Source: Haliclona indistincta
Lineage: Eukaryota > Porifera > Demospongiae > Haplosclerida > Chalinidae
Direction: 5' to 3'
Assembly: GCA_964017065.1 (NCBI GenBank)
Contig: OZ024787.1
Location: forward strand, 7,206,996-7,270,995
DNA length: 64,000 nucleotides
Position 1 is the first letter of the stretch. Each line of letters opens with the position of its first letter. Shown here in pieces: positions 1-12,016 of this stretch. The position numbers and the translations under genes are program-made. Under the pieces are notes generated by a model. It did no database searches and was not told where the DNA came from. It saw nothing but the letters and a program-made list of their open reading frames with translations.

Positions 1-70
1 CAGCATATTTAGTTCCCTTGCTAACACACGCTCACTCTCTATTTTTCTGTGATGTAGTTGCCACACCCAT
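1..70 (-). pseudogene. relic of an ANK-Roc-COR-Death gene 5' end
   Basis: This stretch resembles the extreme 5' coding end of the three ankyrin genes, the reverse complement of the part around the MSQ-K/E start. It matches a better-preserved relic at about 41,505-41,632, with shared bases around gctaacacacgctcactc and ttttctgtgatg. Only the first tens of bases are recognisable and no open frame continues. It suggests that a further ankyrin gene once lay left of the window. The match is by eye and short, so confidence is moderate. Confidence 0.4.
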
Positions 71-189
71 AATTGTGATTTTTACGATTATTATAAATTT
101 ACATGCACTATGCATTATAGCTCCTGTGTTGATGAAAATACATGATGCACCTATCAATGTGCAACCCCCACTTCCTCCATCCCGGCCAA

Positions 190-734
190 TTAACCCTTTA
201 ATTACTAAATTATCTTGCTTAAATTTTAACATCGTAAATGCTGACCAATTCTATCGTGAATATCTCGTGTGTCTTTTGTGCTACTGGTCTCAAATTTGCA
301 TCCTTTTACGCCATTGAGTAGCCGCAATTGCCCACACTCAAGTCAGTCGATATGCCCCTCCCACTTCGAAAGTGAAGCCAGTAAAGTGCAGCGACCTCGT
401 CAAATTTTGCTCAAAGTTAGTACTTTGGGGCTGGCTACTGAAAAGTACATGTAAATAGCAGTGGTTTTGGTCAATGTAAAATGTAGCCCAGATCATAATT
501 ATGTCAAAAAAATTTGGCTGCCATTTTGTTTTTCCTAAAATGTTGTGAAATTTGCACTGAAGCCATAGAAATGCCAAAGCCAATACATTTAGCGCAAGGG
601 GCGCACCGAAAACCGGTCAATTTTTGCGGTTATTTGTATTCTTCAATTTGGCTTAATTTTGCACTTATTCATTAAGTTATGCTGTCTGAAGTATGTATGA
701 CGCCAAATTGCGTCATTAGGGCTTAAAGGGTTAA
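190..734. mobile_element. MITE-like element, TIR TTAACCCTTTA (copy 1)
   Basis: The element starts with TTAACCCTTTAA and ends with TTAAAGGGTTAA, an inverted pair. An internal block (gaagccagtaaagtgcagcgacctcgtc region, about 373-400) is also present in the copy at 39,131-39,736. No transposase ORF is visible. The family is not recognised beyond its termini. Confidence 0.6.
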
Positions 735-781
735 GGATACATAGGGCTTTGATCACAAATTCAGCCTAGTGGGTGGAAATT

Positions 782-1142
782 TTAACCCTTTAAGGCCTAA
801 AGGTGTCATGATTGGCTCTACCTACTTTACACGTCATAAATAGTGTGAAGAGTGCTTTAGAAAGATCTATTTGCAAAGGATAACTTTACCTGAAAAATTC
901 ACAATATTTCGGCTTGCCCTCCCCAGGCCACTAAGACACTAAGACGTCTTAGTGTGTAGTGTGGAACCCATTTAAATTCCTCCCATCTCCACACTAAGAT
1001 GGGAGTAATTTAAATGGGTTTCCTCCTGTAAACATGGGGTTCGAAGTTCCGGAGTCCCTCACCGCTTTCAGCATTTTTAGGGCTTCAGTGTGCCCGGTAA
1101 CACATACTTTGGGATAGAATGTGGTCTAAACTATGCTGTTTA
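782..1142 (-). mobile_element. partial copy of the TTAACCCTTTA element, inverted
   Basis: It begins with the same terminus (TTAACCCTTTAAGGCC). Read in reverse it matches the right half of the 39,131-39,736 copy, through the block gtttagaccatattctatgcc. It is truncated at about 1,142. Confidence 0.55.
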
Positions 1143-1407
1143 TTAGCTAACTTGCACAAGATTGACAAAAGTCATGCTCTAAAGACCGCATAATTATTCA
1201 ATTCTATGATGTAAATCGCCTCATGTTGTGTTTTAGTTGTCAAATGTCCTGTCGACTCACAACATAATCCAATAGCTACCACATGAGGATCATGAACATA
1301 GTCTATAGTAATCTCCCACATTAGTACATGAGTCTGAACCAGGAAGAAACAGTCTTATAATCTCCTTCAAATAGGTAATTTGCATCAACGGATATCTGGC
1401 AGTCATT

Positions 1408-2060
1408 TCACAGATATTGAGTGACTACCACTGGTAGCTCTTCCACCATTACTCTCACTGTGATGAAGAACTCTGTGTGCCGACTATGAATAATAATAGT
1501 TGAGTCAGGAGCTAGTGTAAACATGAGTGATGGTTGTCCTAACCGAAGTATCTTATCAAAGGAGATGCCCTCACTGATTCCCGACCCAACAGCCATCATC
1601 TTGTGGTTTAGAGCAGCCTTGTCACTGTGAGTATTGTTTAGTCGCTCAATCAGCTTGATACCCTGTGTCGCCATGACTATACATAGCTTGCATCAGTCAT
1701 ACACTTGTGAGTGTGGTCAGTAAATCGAGTAAAGCTGTCTAGCTGAGCTAAGGTGACCTCAGCAATCTCCTTCTGTGCCCAGATCTTCTTCACTCCTTGT
1801 GATGCTTTCTGAAGAGCTTCATTCCTCTGTGCCTCTACCAGTGCTCAAATGCATTGTGTACTTCACTCTTCATGAGCTCACTGCTATCCAGTGCCTTGCT
1901 CTCTACCTTGTCCACCTTCTCCAAGTACCTTGTTGAACTCTTCTTTCTTCTTCACTGCTAAACTAGTGAGTTTCTCTAGCTTGCTCTCTAAGCTGTGGTG
2001 ATCCTTGTGTGCATACAGCAGACACTCTGCACAAACCACCTCTGGACAACCTGTACAGTA
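1408..2060 (-). pseudogene. decayed B-box/coiled-coil (TRIM-like) gene fragment
   Basis: Read from 2,060 downwards the - strand gives a B-box-like start (CTGCPEVVCAECLLYAHKDH), with the Cys/His spacing of a B-box zinc finger. A Lys/Glu-rich segment typical of the following coiled coil comes next. The reading then changes frame at least three times, at about 1,925, 1,850 and 1,680. The last open piece, 88 codons ending at 1,408, starts MATQGIKLIERL. With these frameshifts and no RING exon beside it, this is a broken copy. A small piece of the same sequence recurs at 39,780-39,875. It could be a retained exon set with assembly errors, but three lesions make that unlikely. Confidence 0.55.
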
Positions 2061-2328
2061 TTATTTCAGTTCTACTCCAACATGCAAAAGCACCGTTTGT
2101 TTGTAATTAATTTTAGTCGTTTGTAGTTTGTTATTCGTGAAATTCACGAGTCAAATGGTGGTAGCTATAACAACATGACATGAACTGAACAAAATTATTT
2201 CTTGACACTAGTAAATTTATACAGACACAGTGTGTGGTTGTGCTAGGGTAATTCCTTCTTGCATGGTCCTGTATGAGAGGGACAACACACACATACTAAC
2301 AATGATGTACTATAGTCACAACTCACCA

Positions 2329-5300
2329 TCAGTTGCTGTGGATCCTGTCAGCTGTCTCATGCTCTCCCATACTCTGCAGTGCAGTTCTCAACACACTCCA
2401 CGAAGGGACTCCCTTCTTTGAAACGTTGTCTTGTTGCTGTAGCCATGCCGACAGCATGCATATCTTGCAGCTATCTATTCTGCCTCGCTGCTCAAGGTCT
2501 ATCTTCTCTAGTGTTGGGTAGACAAGACCTAGTTGTAGTCCAAGCTCCTTCCAGTTATTAATATCACGAATCACAGCTAACACATCTACAAGATCTCCAG
2601 TACCTAATGAGTAGATAATAACAAAGACACTCTCCTCATTATTACGTTTAACTCACTGAGTGTTCTTGATAGGTCACCACTAACACCAGCAGCAGATGTG
2701 TGTTGCTGTGTATCAGTAGCTGTGTGACTGATGATATCCTCCTCCTTCAGTTCAGCCACCTCCTGTACACACTCCTGTACACACCAGAGAAACATACCAT
2801 CATGCACTTGCTAAAGTACAGCCTGCACACTGCAACTCACCAGAGGGTTTCTGCCAGCAAATATGCTGTACTTGCCCACACACTCTCTCAGCTCCTTGTG
2901 GTCTCGTGGTTTCTGATAGGGCAGTTGGCACTTGAGTACCTCCTGGAGGAGGGGATCAGGAACAGGCTGGCTAGCCATGCTTTGGTTAAAGAGTTGGCAG
3001 ACAGAGGAGGGTTGCAAGAGGTAGTAAGGCTCACACAATAGAGCCTCATCTGTTGAGTAAGTGTTCCATCCTCCTTTTCGATCCAATAGAAACTTGTGCT
3101 GTGGTTGACGAAGAAGCATTGCCTTAGCTACTGATGGTAGATCAAATAGGTCAGTGTCGGGCAAGGCATCAAAGGGATAGCGGTCGAGTAGAGATGGAGA
3201 GATGAGACATTCACATGTAGTGACAACACTACACAGCTGGTGTTGGAGGCCGAGGATCATCCTGATGACACTGCTGCAGGTCTGTGCTGCTTCTCTGGTC
3301 TTCTCGGACACCAGCACAATGACCCAACGATTGCGATCCACAATTTCTACTATAGTGGACACTCCAGAGCCACTCTTCCAGCAGATTCCATTTTGCCACA
3401 CTTTACACTGTCGCTCGAGACCGCATAGAGAGGAAAAGGGTGAAAGATGCTTGCTAGCCATGGAGAATGTGAAGGCAAGCCGAAGGAGAAGAACATGGAG
3501 GAAACGATTACTAAAAAATTGGTGAGGGTCACTGCACCCCAGACACCAGCCAAACATCGGTGAGGGGAGGTCACTAGGTCGATGCTCTTTAACAAGACAT
3601 GGAAAGAAGAGACAGTTAGCTCCTGATGAAGGAAGAGATGTAGTAGTATTGAGATTAGTGGCTTGAAGTGTAGTGAGGTCCACTGGATGACAGAATTCCA
3701 TGCTCTCCAGACAGCCCACCAGCATCTCTGTATTGTACTGTGGGAACAATTCCTCAAGTGTCGCAATAGGTACTATACTAGTGTTACTGGCAACTTGACG
3801 ATACTGTTTAAAATGTTCAGGCGCAAATAGTGTTCCATGAACCTCTCTCAGCAAGTCCTCTTTCTCCACTACCACCCAGCTAGACTGGGAATGCTCCTGG
3901 TTTTGTATGAATAAAATGAGACCTTTGTCACTGAGGGAGGTTAGTGACTCTGTGAGTAAAGTTATGTCAGGAGGGAAATCTTCTTCTTGATTGAAAGCGG
4001 AGGTCAGCTCGTGCAGTGTGCAGCCTTTCTTCGTAAGCTTTGTATGTAGAAAAGCATACAAAACATGACAGTGCAAGCTCATGCTGGGCTGTGATGATAA
4101 TATGGCTTGTTGGCTGGTTGAGAGGAGAAAACGGAAATAACGAGCTTGTTTTGTTTTTGATTTTCGACAGTCCATGCTTATAAATCCTCCATATGTCAGC
4201 TGCTTTGCTCTGCTCTCTGCTATTCTCTCCACTAGTGAGCTCTTATCCTTTAGCTCTTGTGATGACTTGACCTGGTCAGCATGGCTGCCAACAATGATGA
4301 CGTGTGATGATCCCTGGGCTAAGCTGCAGGCATTCTCTATGAAACTGATCCAGTAGTGTATGGACTCACTGATCTTGTCCATACACTGCCTTAAGTCTAT
4401 GATACAAGCAAAGATAGCAGCAGAATTCATCATGATGCGTTCCAGTACAGCACCATGACTAGAGTAGTACTCTTGTTGTCCTGCGAAATCGTATATTACC
4501 ATGTTACCAACCTCATTGACCTTGCTCTCAACATGGAGAGGTATGATTCCAGCAGTGAGGCATTCTACATCAGGAACACGACCCGATGAAAACCATGAGG
4601 AGATGCCAGTTTTAGTAGCCAAGAGGAGAATCATTTGAGATATCGTGGTCTTGCCTGCTCCACTGTATCCAGTTAGGATGAGTTTTGTATAAGTGTGCAC
4701 GGGAAAGTCTTTCTCGCATTGTGGAAATGATTGGAACAGTTTCAGTAGATCATAGCTGTATGTTTGAGTAGCAATGTCTACTGGAGTCTGTTTGTTATTG
4801 TTCTCAGCTAGTGGGTCAACTTTACCAGTGGATAGTATATATTGCACAACATTGGCATTGCCATACCGACAAGCAATGTGAAGTGGTGTATCACCATCAT
4901 TGTCTTTTGTCATTGGGTCGCAGTGTTGTTCATTGATGAAGTACCTTACCACCTCCAGGTGATTGTTGCTGGCAGCAATGTGAAGTGGTGTATTGCCATC
5001 ATTGTCTCTAGTCATTGGGTCACAGTGTTGTTCATTGATAAAGTACCTTACCACCTCCAGGTGATTATTGCTGATAGCATAGTATAGAGGAGTGCGCCCA
5101 TTAGAGTCCTTTCTGTTGGTATTACATTTGTACTTTGTTATTAGGTCAATTGCTATATCCATCCAGCCTTGGTGAGCTGCCAGGTGTAACAGAGGTAGTC
5201 TTCTACGATCTAGTTTGAACAATGGAGGTTTGCCGTACTTGTTCCTAGCCAGTGGGTTTACTTTACCAGTGGATAGTAAGTATTGCACAATATCAATATG

Positions 5301-6331
5301 GCTATGGTGACAAGCATAGTGAAGTGGTGTGTCACCATCATTGTCTCTAGTCATTGGATCACAGTATTGTTCATTGATAAAGTACTTTACCACCTCCAGG
5401 TGATTGTTGATGACAGCAAGGTGCAGTGGTATATTACCATCATTGTCTCTAGTCATTGAGTCACAGTGTTGTTCATTGATAAAGTACTTTACCACCTCCA
5501 GGTGATTGTTGATGACAGCAAGGTGCAGTGGTATATTATTGTCTCTAGTCATTGGGTCACAGTGTTGTTCATTGATAAAGTACCTTACCACCTCCAGGTG
5601 ATTGTTGATGACAGCAAGGTGCAGTGGTATATTACCATCATTGTCTCTAGTCATTGAGTCACAGTGTTGTTCATTGATAAAATACTTTACCACCTCCAGG
5701 TGATTGTTGATGACAGCATAGTGTATACATGTAGTGGAGTGCATCCATTAGAGTCCTTACAGTTGGTGTCACACTTGTACTTTGTTATTAGGTCAATTGC
5801 AATATCCATCCAGCCTTTTTGAGCTGCCAGGTGGAGCATAGGTAGTCTTCTTCTATAATCTATTCTGAGCATTGGATGGTTGCCGAACTTGTTAGTAGCC
5901 AGTGGGTTTACTTTACCAGTGGATAGTAGATATTGTAAAATGTCAATTTGGCTATGACGACAAGCATAGTGAAGTGGTGTATTTTCATCATTGTCTCCAG
6001 CCATTGGGTCACAGTGTTGTTCATTGATAAAGTACCTTACCACCTCCAGGTGATTGTTGATGACAGCATAGTGTAGTGGAGTGCGTCCAGTAGAGTCTTT
6101 ACAGTTGGTGGCACACTTGTACTTTGTTATTAGGTCAATGATGATATCCATCCAGCCATAGGCAGCTGCCAGGTGAAGCAGAGAGTTGACCAGTGGTTTA
6201 CCATGAGGCACATTAGTTGTTATCTTTATGTCCGCTGGTTGTTCTATTTGTGGTAACATTCTCTTTACATATTGTTTGTTCCCTCCTTCGAATGCCCACG
6301 CACACTTAAGGCTCAATTCTTCCTGTGACAT
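2329..6331 (-). pseudogene. ANK1: ankyrin-Roc-COR-Death gene, split by an 8-bp insertion
   Basis: Three exons: 6331-2841, 2762-2657 and 2603-2329. Order of parts: ankyrin repeats, Roc GTPase (P-loop GYSGAGKT, switch DFAGQQ, SHAD in the G4 position), COR domain, short linker, Death domain ending DRIHSN. The architecture resembles DAPK1 without the kinase, so a scaffold or regulated GTPase in death or immune signalling is likely by family; substrates are unknown. The conserved ATG (MSQEEL) is taken as the start. Near 5,724 an 8-bp insertion shifts the frame, leaving a 5' piece of about 214 codons and a long 3' frame that is open to the donor. ANK1 has only three of the large three-repeat ankyrin blocks but a local run of near-identical single 33-residue repeats at 5,350-5,710. 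It lies antisense in a HID1 intron. Without RNA data a downstream start cannot be excluded. Confidence 0.75.
5350..5712 (-). repeat. 99-bp tandem array of single ankyrin repeats in ANK1
   Basis: About four consecutive nearly identical units of 99 bp (93 bp in one), each encoding one repeat with the core NNHLEVV(R/K)YFINEQ. One unit lacks two codons (DNNIPL against DNDGNIPL). The near identity points to recent slippage or unequal exchange. Confidence 0.8.
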
Positions 6332-6624
6332 CTCTGCTGTGTTGCTGGTATTTTCTTTTTGCCACGCCCTTGTTATGACCAAACATGGTATATTAATCTA
6401 AACTTTGAATCTATTTATGAAGACTGACAGGGATCATGAATTATATTACTTTTATCTAATTCAGAACATCTATGCATGCATTCTTCTCTGTGCTTTTATA
6501 GGCTCAGTTTCTATATTATGGATAAAGACTAGCATAACTATGTAGATACATTAAAAAGTAGAATTCAGAGAGTTAGCAATTCAATCATAGTTTACATGTG
6601 CTTGAATTTATAATACATGTGAAG
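6332..6624. other. 5' flank of ANK1, shared among units
   Basis: This is the upstream flank of ANK1, similar to the flanks of ANK2 (24,881-25,225) and ANK3 (38,710-38,900), and again at 38,913-39,125. It contains out-of-frame MFGHNK-like ATG codons in ANK1 and ANK2. The promoter probably lies here, but I recognise no defined core element. Confidence 0.4.
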
Positions 6625-6689
6625 ATAACTTGTACCATAGGAAGCCTTATTTTCAAAGGCACCGCCAGTGGTGTATTTCAGATATACCA

Positions 6690-6785
6690 TGGAAAGTCAA
6701 ATGATTTCATGTGGAATAACTGGATATTCCACATGAAATCATGTGATTTCCTGTGGTATATCTGGATATTCCACAGGAAGTCACA
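6690..6785. repeat. two adjacent short palindromes
   Basis: The first is a perfect 16-bp stem (gatttcatgtggaata / tattccacatgaaatc). The second is a diverged version (gatttcctgtgg / ccacaggaagtc) directly after it. They are likely ends of small foldback elements. Confidence 0.6.
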
Positions 6786-7670
6786 TGGGCAAAAAAGATC
6801 ATGCGCAAGCCGCCCTTATTTATCCTATAGAAACCTACAGACATCAGCGGGCCTTGTGGTTGCCATGGTACAAGTCAGGTGGCTTAGCATTGATTTTTAG
6901 GATTACCGTGCAATTGCGGACAAAAGCGCCAAACTTTCTCAGTTGAATCTTTAGAGGATACTAGTTAGTTTTTGCCTAGGAGCCCACGTGAAATATCTAT
7001 GGGAAACGTTTTATAAATAAAAGTATGTACTGCAATAAAATTCATTGAATAGTAATAAACCTATCAGATAATTGGTGCTAAACCTTGTGAAAGTACCATG
7101 CTTGATGACTATTGAGTTAGTAATACTTGACAACCGAAACTACATGTACTTGCCTGAAACAGTATCAAATAATGATTTGTACAAAATGGAAGATGAAGGC
7201 AAGAAACAGTATGATGCTTATGTAAAGACAGTTCTTGAGAATCGTACAGCTTCTATTCCTGCATGACACGATCAAAAAGAATTCCTTTGCACTTTTCAAG
7301 AGACTCAACTACAAAGCAACATCCAAGCAAGGTAAGAAGATCAAGCTACTTCAAAATAATGTGGCACTTTTTGGTCAGCTATACATATCAATGCAAAACT
7401 TACAAGGGTACCTAAAAGAATTTTTTGCCCACGAAGTACAATCATTTCCACCATCATTGTCTGTCTTTGGAAAATATATATCTGCCTGGCTCCAAATCAA
7501 ACATGCTTTCATGTATTGTGTGTCCTGCTGAAGATTGCAGTCCACCATCTTATGGCTCTACTGTGCTTGATGGTGGGGTAGTCGATCACATGCTAACTGC
7601 AAAAACTGTTTGTACATAAATTTTGATGAATATGCAAATCAAGTCTATCCCATACTTAACAAGAAAATTA

Positions 7671-8051
7671 AAAAGATTTCTATCGAAATCAAAAGGATGT
7701 AGGGTTGTGAAATCTGCCACTGGTCCACAATGTAAACTAACAAGGAACAGGCATGGAATGGTAACACGATTGACTTGCTAACAGACCATAGATCCCTACA
7801 TCAGTGGCTGTATAATTATAAGATCAATATTTTGTCACAAGCTGGATGCACGTTAGGTGTCAGTCAACAGCAACTAGCTGAACTAGCTATAGCCACCACA
7901 GCAGCCACTGATGTAGGGATCTATGGTCTGTTAGCAAGTCAATCATGTTACCATTCCATGCCTGTTCCTTGTTAGTTTACATTGTGGACCAGTGGCAGAT
8001 TTCACAACCCTGCATCCTTTTGATTTCGATAGAAATCTTTTTAATTTTCTT
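7671..8051. mobile_element. foldback element with about 140-bp arms (copy 1)
   Basis: The left arm, about 7,671-7,810, is repeated in reverse complement at about 7,911-8,051; both carry the block around gatccctacatcagtggctg. The spacer is about 100 bp. The same structure is at 39,961-40,340. No coding capacity is seen. Confidence 0.8.
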
Positions 8052-8893
8052 GTTTGTGTCCTTTTTTCTTTTTCAGTGAAGTGCAGTTCAATATCATGCT
8101 CGTACTGAGCTGTCTTTGTTTCCACCATTGGTTTAGTTTTCCTGTTGCTGATGGCTTTTCCTTATTATTAAGAATTTTAAACTTGTAGCTAAAAATAATT
8201 GTTATATCAGCTCGCATGCATGCATGCAGTGGACACGAGCCCCGCCCACGCTTGCTTGTAGACCTGTACGGCGGTTATAATTATCAGGCAAGCGCAGAAT
8301 GCATATGGTGATCCTATACGAGCTTACAGTTCTTCGAAGACTCCAGACAAATATGTGTTCTCAGTGATCCATATGGCGCGGCGATACTCAAGCTAGTGCT
8401 TGGTCACGTGCGCTAACCACTGCTTGGTCACGTGCGTATTGCGCAATCACAATAATGGCGTCTAATACTTAGCTGACAATGGATCACGATCGAGAAATCG
8501 CTGAATTTATATCGCCGTTTCGCTAAAAACAAAGTTCAAAAGGCACCTCCCAGGAGAATTTCACGACTTTTCGTGGGTGTTTTGGTCTCGGCTTTGCTCG
8601 CATAAAGGCGCTAGACGCGCTGAAGAAAGAAAGAAGAAAGAAGAAAACGAAGATGACGAAACTGGATTTTCACCGTTTCCAGGTTCGTCACTTTAGTAAG
8701 AATTTCGAGCAATCTCCTTGCTACTGTAAGATGGGGCAACGTCAGATAGCAGATCTAAGTGTCTTTTGACGTATACAATTCATCACCAGGCGAAATATCA
8801 GCGTTTGAACGCTAATACATTGTATGTAGCCGCCATCTTATTTTCCCGTTCAACCCTACATAGCCTACATAGGGAGGCACTACCGTGCCTCCC
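8052..8893. repeat. 840-bp repeat segment ending in a GC-rich hairpin (copy 1)
   Basis: It is nearly collinear with 40,337-41,168. It contains a GA-rich stretch at 8,620-8,650 and ends in a 9-bp hairpin, gggaggcac-tacc-gtgcctccc, at 8,872-8,893. It directly follows the foldback in both copies, so both may belong to one element. No ORF is convincing. Confidence 0.6.
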
Positions 8894-9960
8894 TAATTAT
8901 TAGTCTTCATGAGTGGATGTAGTATGGGACACATGCAAAACCGACAATCTTAAGGAGTCAACAAGAGAGAAGAGAGGAAAAGGATTGCTGAGAAAAGAAT
9001 CTGGTAAAACAAAATACTCAACAACTGGATGGATTTTCCGCGTGACCCAAATAACAATTGAATTTTTTGCTGCAAAAGTTGCTAATACCACTTTACCAAA
9101 CAATAATAATTATATATCACATCTGGTGAATCAGCAATTTTACAGCTATGACAGGATGCAATCATGAGGAGGCAGACATCAGAATCGTTGTTCATAATTA
9201 TTATACATGCACTGCAACAAGGAATGAAAAGTGTTAAGGTTCGCACTGCAGACACTGATGTCATTGCCATCTTGGTTGCAATGGTTGATGCATTCTTTGA
9301 CTTGAAGTTAACCCATCCATGTGTGGATATTTGGGTGGCCTTTGGAACAAGTAAGAGCTTTAAGTATTTAAATAGCAATGCTCAGTAGCCACATTGGAGT
9401 AGCAAAGGCTCGTGCTTTACTGATGTTTATGCATTAACTGGCTGTGACACAACATCAGCATTAATTTTAAAGGAAGAGGTAAAAAACAGCATGGCAGGCT
9501 TATGAGGAGGGTCACACAAACATTTGGCTACTCACCCATAATGTTGTTGTGCTGTATGACTAGACAAGTTTTCTCAGTTTTGTAAACAAAGCCAGAAAAG
9601 AGTTGTTTTGCCGCAAAAGCCGAACTATTGACAATATTCCACCTACTTAAGATCACTACTCCAACATACATAGCACGCTGTGTACCAAGCTGGAGTTTGG
9701 ACAAGGACTCAGGTGCATCAAATTTTACCATCTCCTAATCAATTTGCTTAGTCCAAGGCTACATCTGGTTTATGGGAGCCTGTTTGGAAAACCATTCCAC
9801 AAGTCTCAAAAGCAATAATCCATGTTCTCAGTTAATCAAATGTGTATGCAAAGGAGATTGCACTAGATGTAATTTAAATGTGCAATTGCAACATTTCATC
9901 ACTCTTTTTGCAACTTTGTTGAACTAAAATAGTTTACATTGTGCCTAGAAGAATATCAGA

Positions 9961-10559
9961 AGAAATTTTGAACATCAAATTATTAGTTATCCGTTTGTAT
10001 AAGCATGTTTACAAAAACAAAATGGCTGCTACTAAGGTGTTAATGTTATATCCCAGGATTCATGAATTTTTGAATTTTCAAGTGGGCTCCTAGGCTAATT
10101 CTGTAGAGGAGGTTCAAGTAATGCTGCATGCAAAATTTGGTGCTTTTGTCCGCAAATGCACAGTAATTTTGCTAAGCCACCTGACTACATTGCCGATAGG
10201 CAATGATATGTAGGGATGACCTCGAATTAAGATGGCGGCTACTCATGTGTGAAAATTAGTTTTCACACATATCTCTTCTGTTATACATTTCTACTGCATT
10301 TTAACTATCTCTGAGTGAATCTGAAGTGTAAGCGCTTGTAGGAAGTCCATGAAAGTCGCCGGGACTGCTTGCTTGACGACGAAAATCAAGATGGCGCCTC
10401 TCGGGGAGCAAGTTGCAGATCTTCGCTGTTTTAGCGTTTATCGAGATTCTAGACATCTAGGATTGATCAGACGATTGTTCTGAGCATGGAAATACCTTTG
10501 GCGAAGCTGGCAAACGTTTCTAAAGTGGTAAAACAAAATCGCCGCCCACGCGAATTGTT
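9961..10559. other. no gene recognised; insertion DNA
   Basis: I see only AT-rich sequence. A GC-richer block at about 10,340-10,420 (gccgggactgcttgcttgacg) precedes the tetranucleotide tract. No open frame or splice pattern is convincing. Confidence 0.4.
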
Positions 10560-10695
<136 letters not shown>

Positions 10696-11005
10696 CAGTA
10701 GGCCTAGCGCTGTCCTGAGTGAACGAATCGCTACCAAACCTGCACCATCGCATGTGTGTATATCTGGGGTAGTGCACTTAGTTCTTAGAAAGTTAAGTAA
10801 AAAAGTTTTAATAAAAAAACTAGAAAGTGTAGGAATGACGCTTGCAAAAGTAAAGGAACAAGATGGAATAATGCTTGCAAAAGTAAAGGAACAAGATGGA
10901 ATAATGCTTGCAAATGTAAAAGTCCCAAGTATCCCTACATCAGCGGCTTGAAGGAGGACGCAGTCCGATGAAGTAATTGACGGTTGCATGTAAATAACTA
11001 GACAT

Positions 11006-11625
11006 CAGGCGCGTGTCCAGGAATGAAGAGAGATAGGTGCGCGAGCGAAGCGCGCGCAAAATCTAATTAATATTCATATTATTCGTTAAATTACGTCATT
11101 TCATCACTATAGACCCATTGCTCGGCGCGTCATACAGTGACGTAGGTGTGAATGGGTCGTGCACGTCCGTGTCTCTTCGTACTCGCTGGGGGTCAGCAAA
11201 CAGTTTTAGCAATGCTATGTACACACGGCGAAGCGACAGTGTAGATACAGTCATGGGTGAACTGTGCAGGCAAGTTTCTCGGAGTTTACTGCTTCCGTCG
11301 CTGTACCAGAGGTACGAGAAGGGCTACCTAGTACCTGACCCCCAGCATGACGTCAAGTCACGTGACGTATTCACACCTACGTCACTGTATGACGCGGCGT
11401 GCAATGGGTCTATTATCGTGGCGCACTGGATTTGTTCCTCGCTGAAAACAGCCTAACTACCTTAGAATGGGATGTTGGCAGCTGTTAAGTTCTTTGTAAT
11501 AACAGCTATGATAAATTAATAGCCACAGCAGAGCCACAGTGTACTTTAATGCAATGAATAATTTAAAACTTCAATGCTGAGGGGGGTGCTAGAGCACCCG
11601 GAGCCCTATCGTGGACACGCGCCTG
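11006..11625. mobile_element. 620-bp TIR transposon with 5-bp target duplication
   Basis: Its ends are perfect 14-bp inverted repeats, CAGGCGCGTGTCCA and TGGACACGCGCCTG. The flanking gacat is duplicated (11,001-11,005 and 11,626-11,630). The insertion interrupts the 62-bp minisatellite of the surrounding foldback. It has no transposase ORF, so it is non-autonomous. It is GC-richer than its neighbours. The superfamily is not assigned. Confidence 0.8.
11109..11413. mobile_element. 305-bp hairpin element nested in the 620-bp transposon
   Basis: Arms of about 45 bp begin TAGACCCATTGC, with the shared core catacagtgacgtaggtgtg, and are inverted at 11,362-11,413. An inner inverted pair, gctgggggtcagc and ctgacccccagc, lies at about 11,189 and 11,336. 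Flanking TA suggests a TA-targeting element. Confidence 0.75.
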
Positions 11626-12016
11626 GACATATCTGTGTTTTGGAGGACGCAGTCTGATGAAGTAATTGATGGTTGCATGTAAATAACTAGAGGTATCTGT
11701 GTTTGGAGGACGCAGTCCGATGAATTAGTTGACAGTTGCAAATAACTGGAGGTATCTGTGGTTTGGAGGACGCAGTCCGATTAAGTAATTGATGGTTGTA
11801 AAAGGTATAGGAAATGGATTCCACATTTGTCAGTTGCTCGTCATCGCAGCAAGCCGCTGATGTAGGGATACTTGGGACTTTTACTCTTGCAAGCATCATC
11901 CCATCTTGTTCCTTTACTTTTGCAAGCATCATCCCATCTTGTTCCTTTACTTTTGCAAGCGTCATCCCTACACTTTCTAGTTTTTTTATTAAAACTTTTT
12001 TACTTTATACTTTACT

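Larger units (their letters stand above)
7070..9960 (+). pseudogene. decayed ORF of a repeat-element protein family, interrupted
   Basis: Two stretches read as one decayed protein. At 7,080-7,670 it includes the motifs DTIKKNSFALFKRLNYK, LLQNNVALFGQLYISMQN and FAHEVQSFPPSLS. At 8,909-9,960 it includes DVVWDTCKTDNLKESTREKR, VRTADTDVIAIL, VDIWVAFGTSKSFKYLN, LTGCDTTSA and a Cys-rich tail (KCVCKGDCTRC). I recognise this order from repetitive hypothetical proteins in invertebrate genomes and cannot assign a transposon class. Stops and frame changes are frequent. The 7,671-8,893 block is inserted between the two halves. Confidence 0.6.
10790..12010. mobile_element. large foldback with arms at 10,790-10,950 and 11,850-12,010
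   Basis: The left arm (ttaataaaaaaactagaaag... then three 33-bp repeats cttgcaaaagtaaaggaaca) returns as the reverse complement on the right. The interior is a minisatellite of about 62 bp (ggaggacgcagtccgatgaa), with four copies starting near 10,953, 11,642, 11,704 and 11,765. Between copies 1 and 2 a separate 620-bp element is inserted. Confidence 0.75.
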
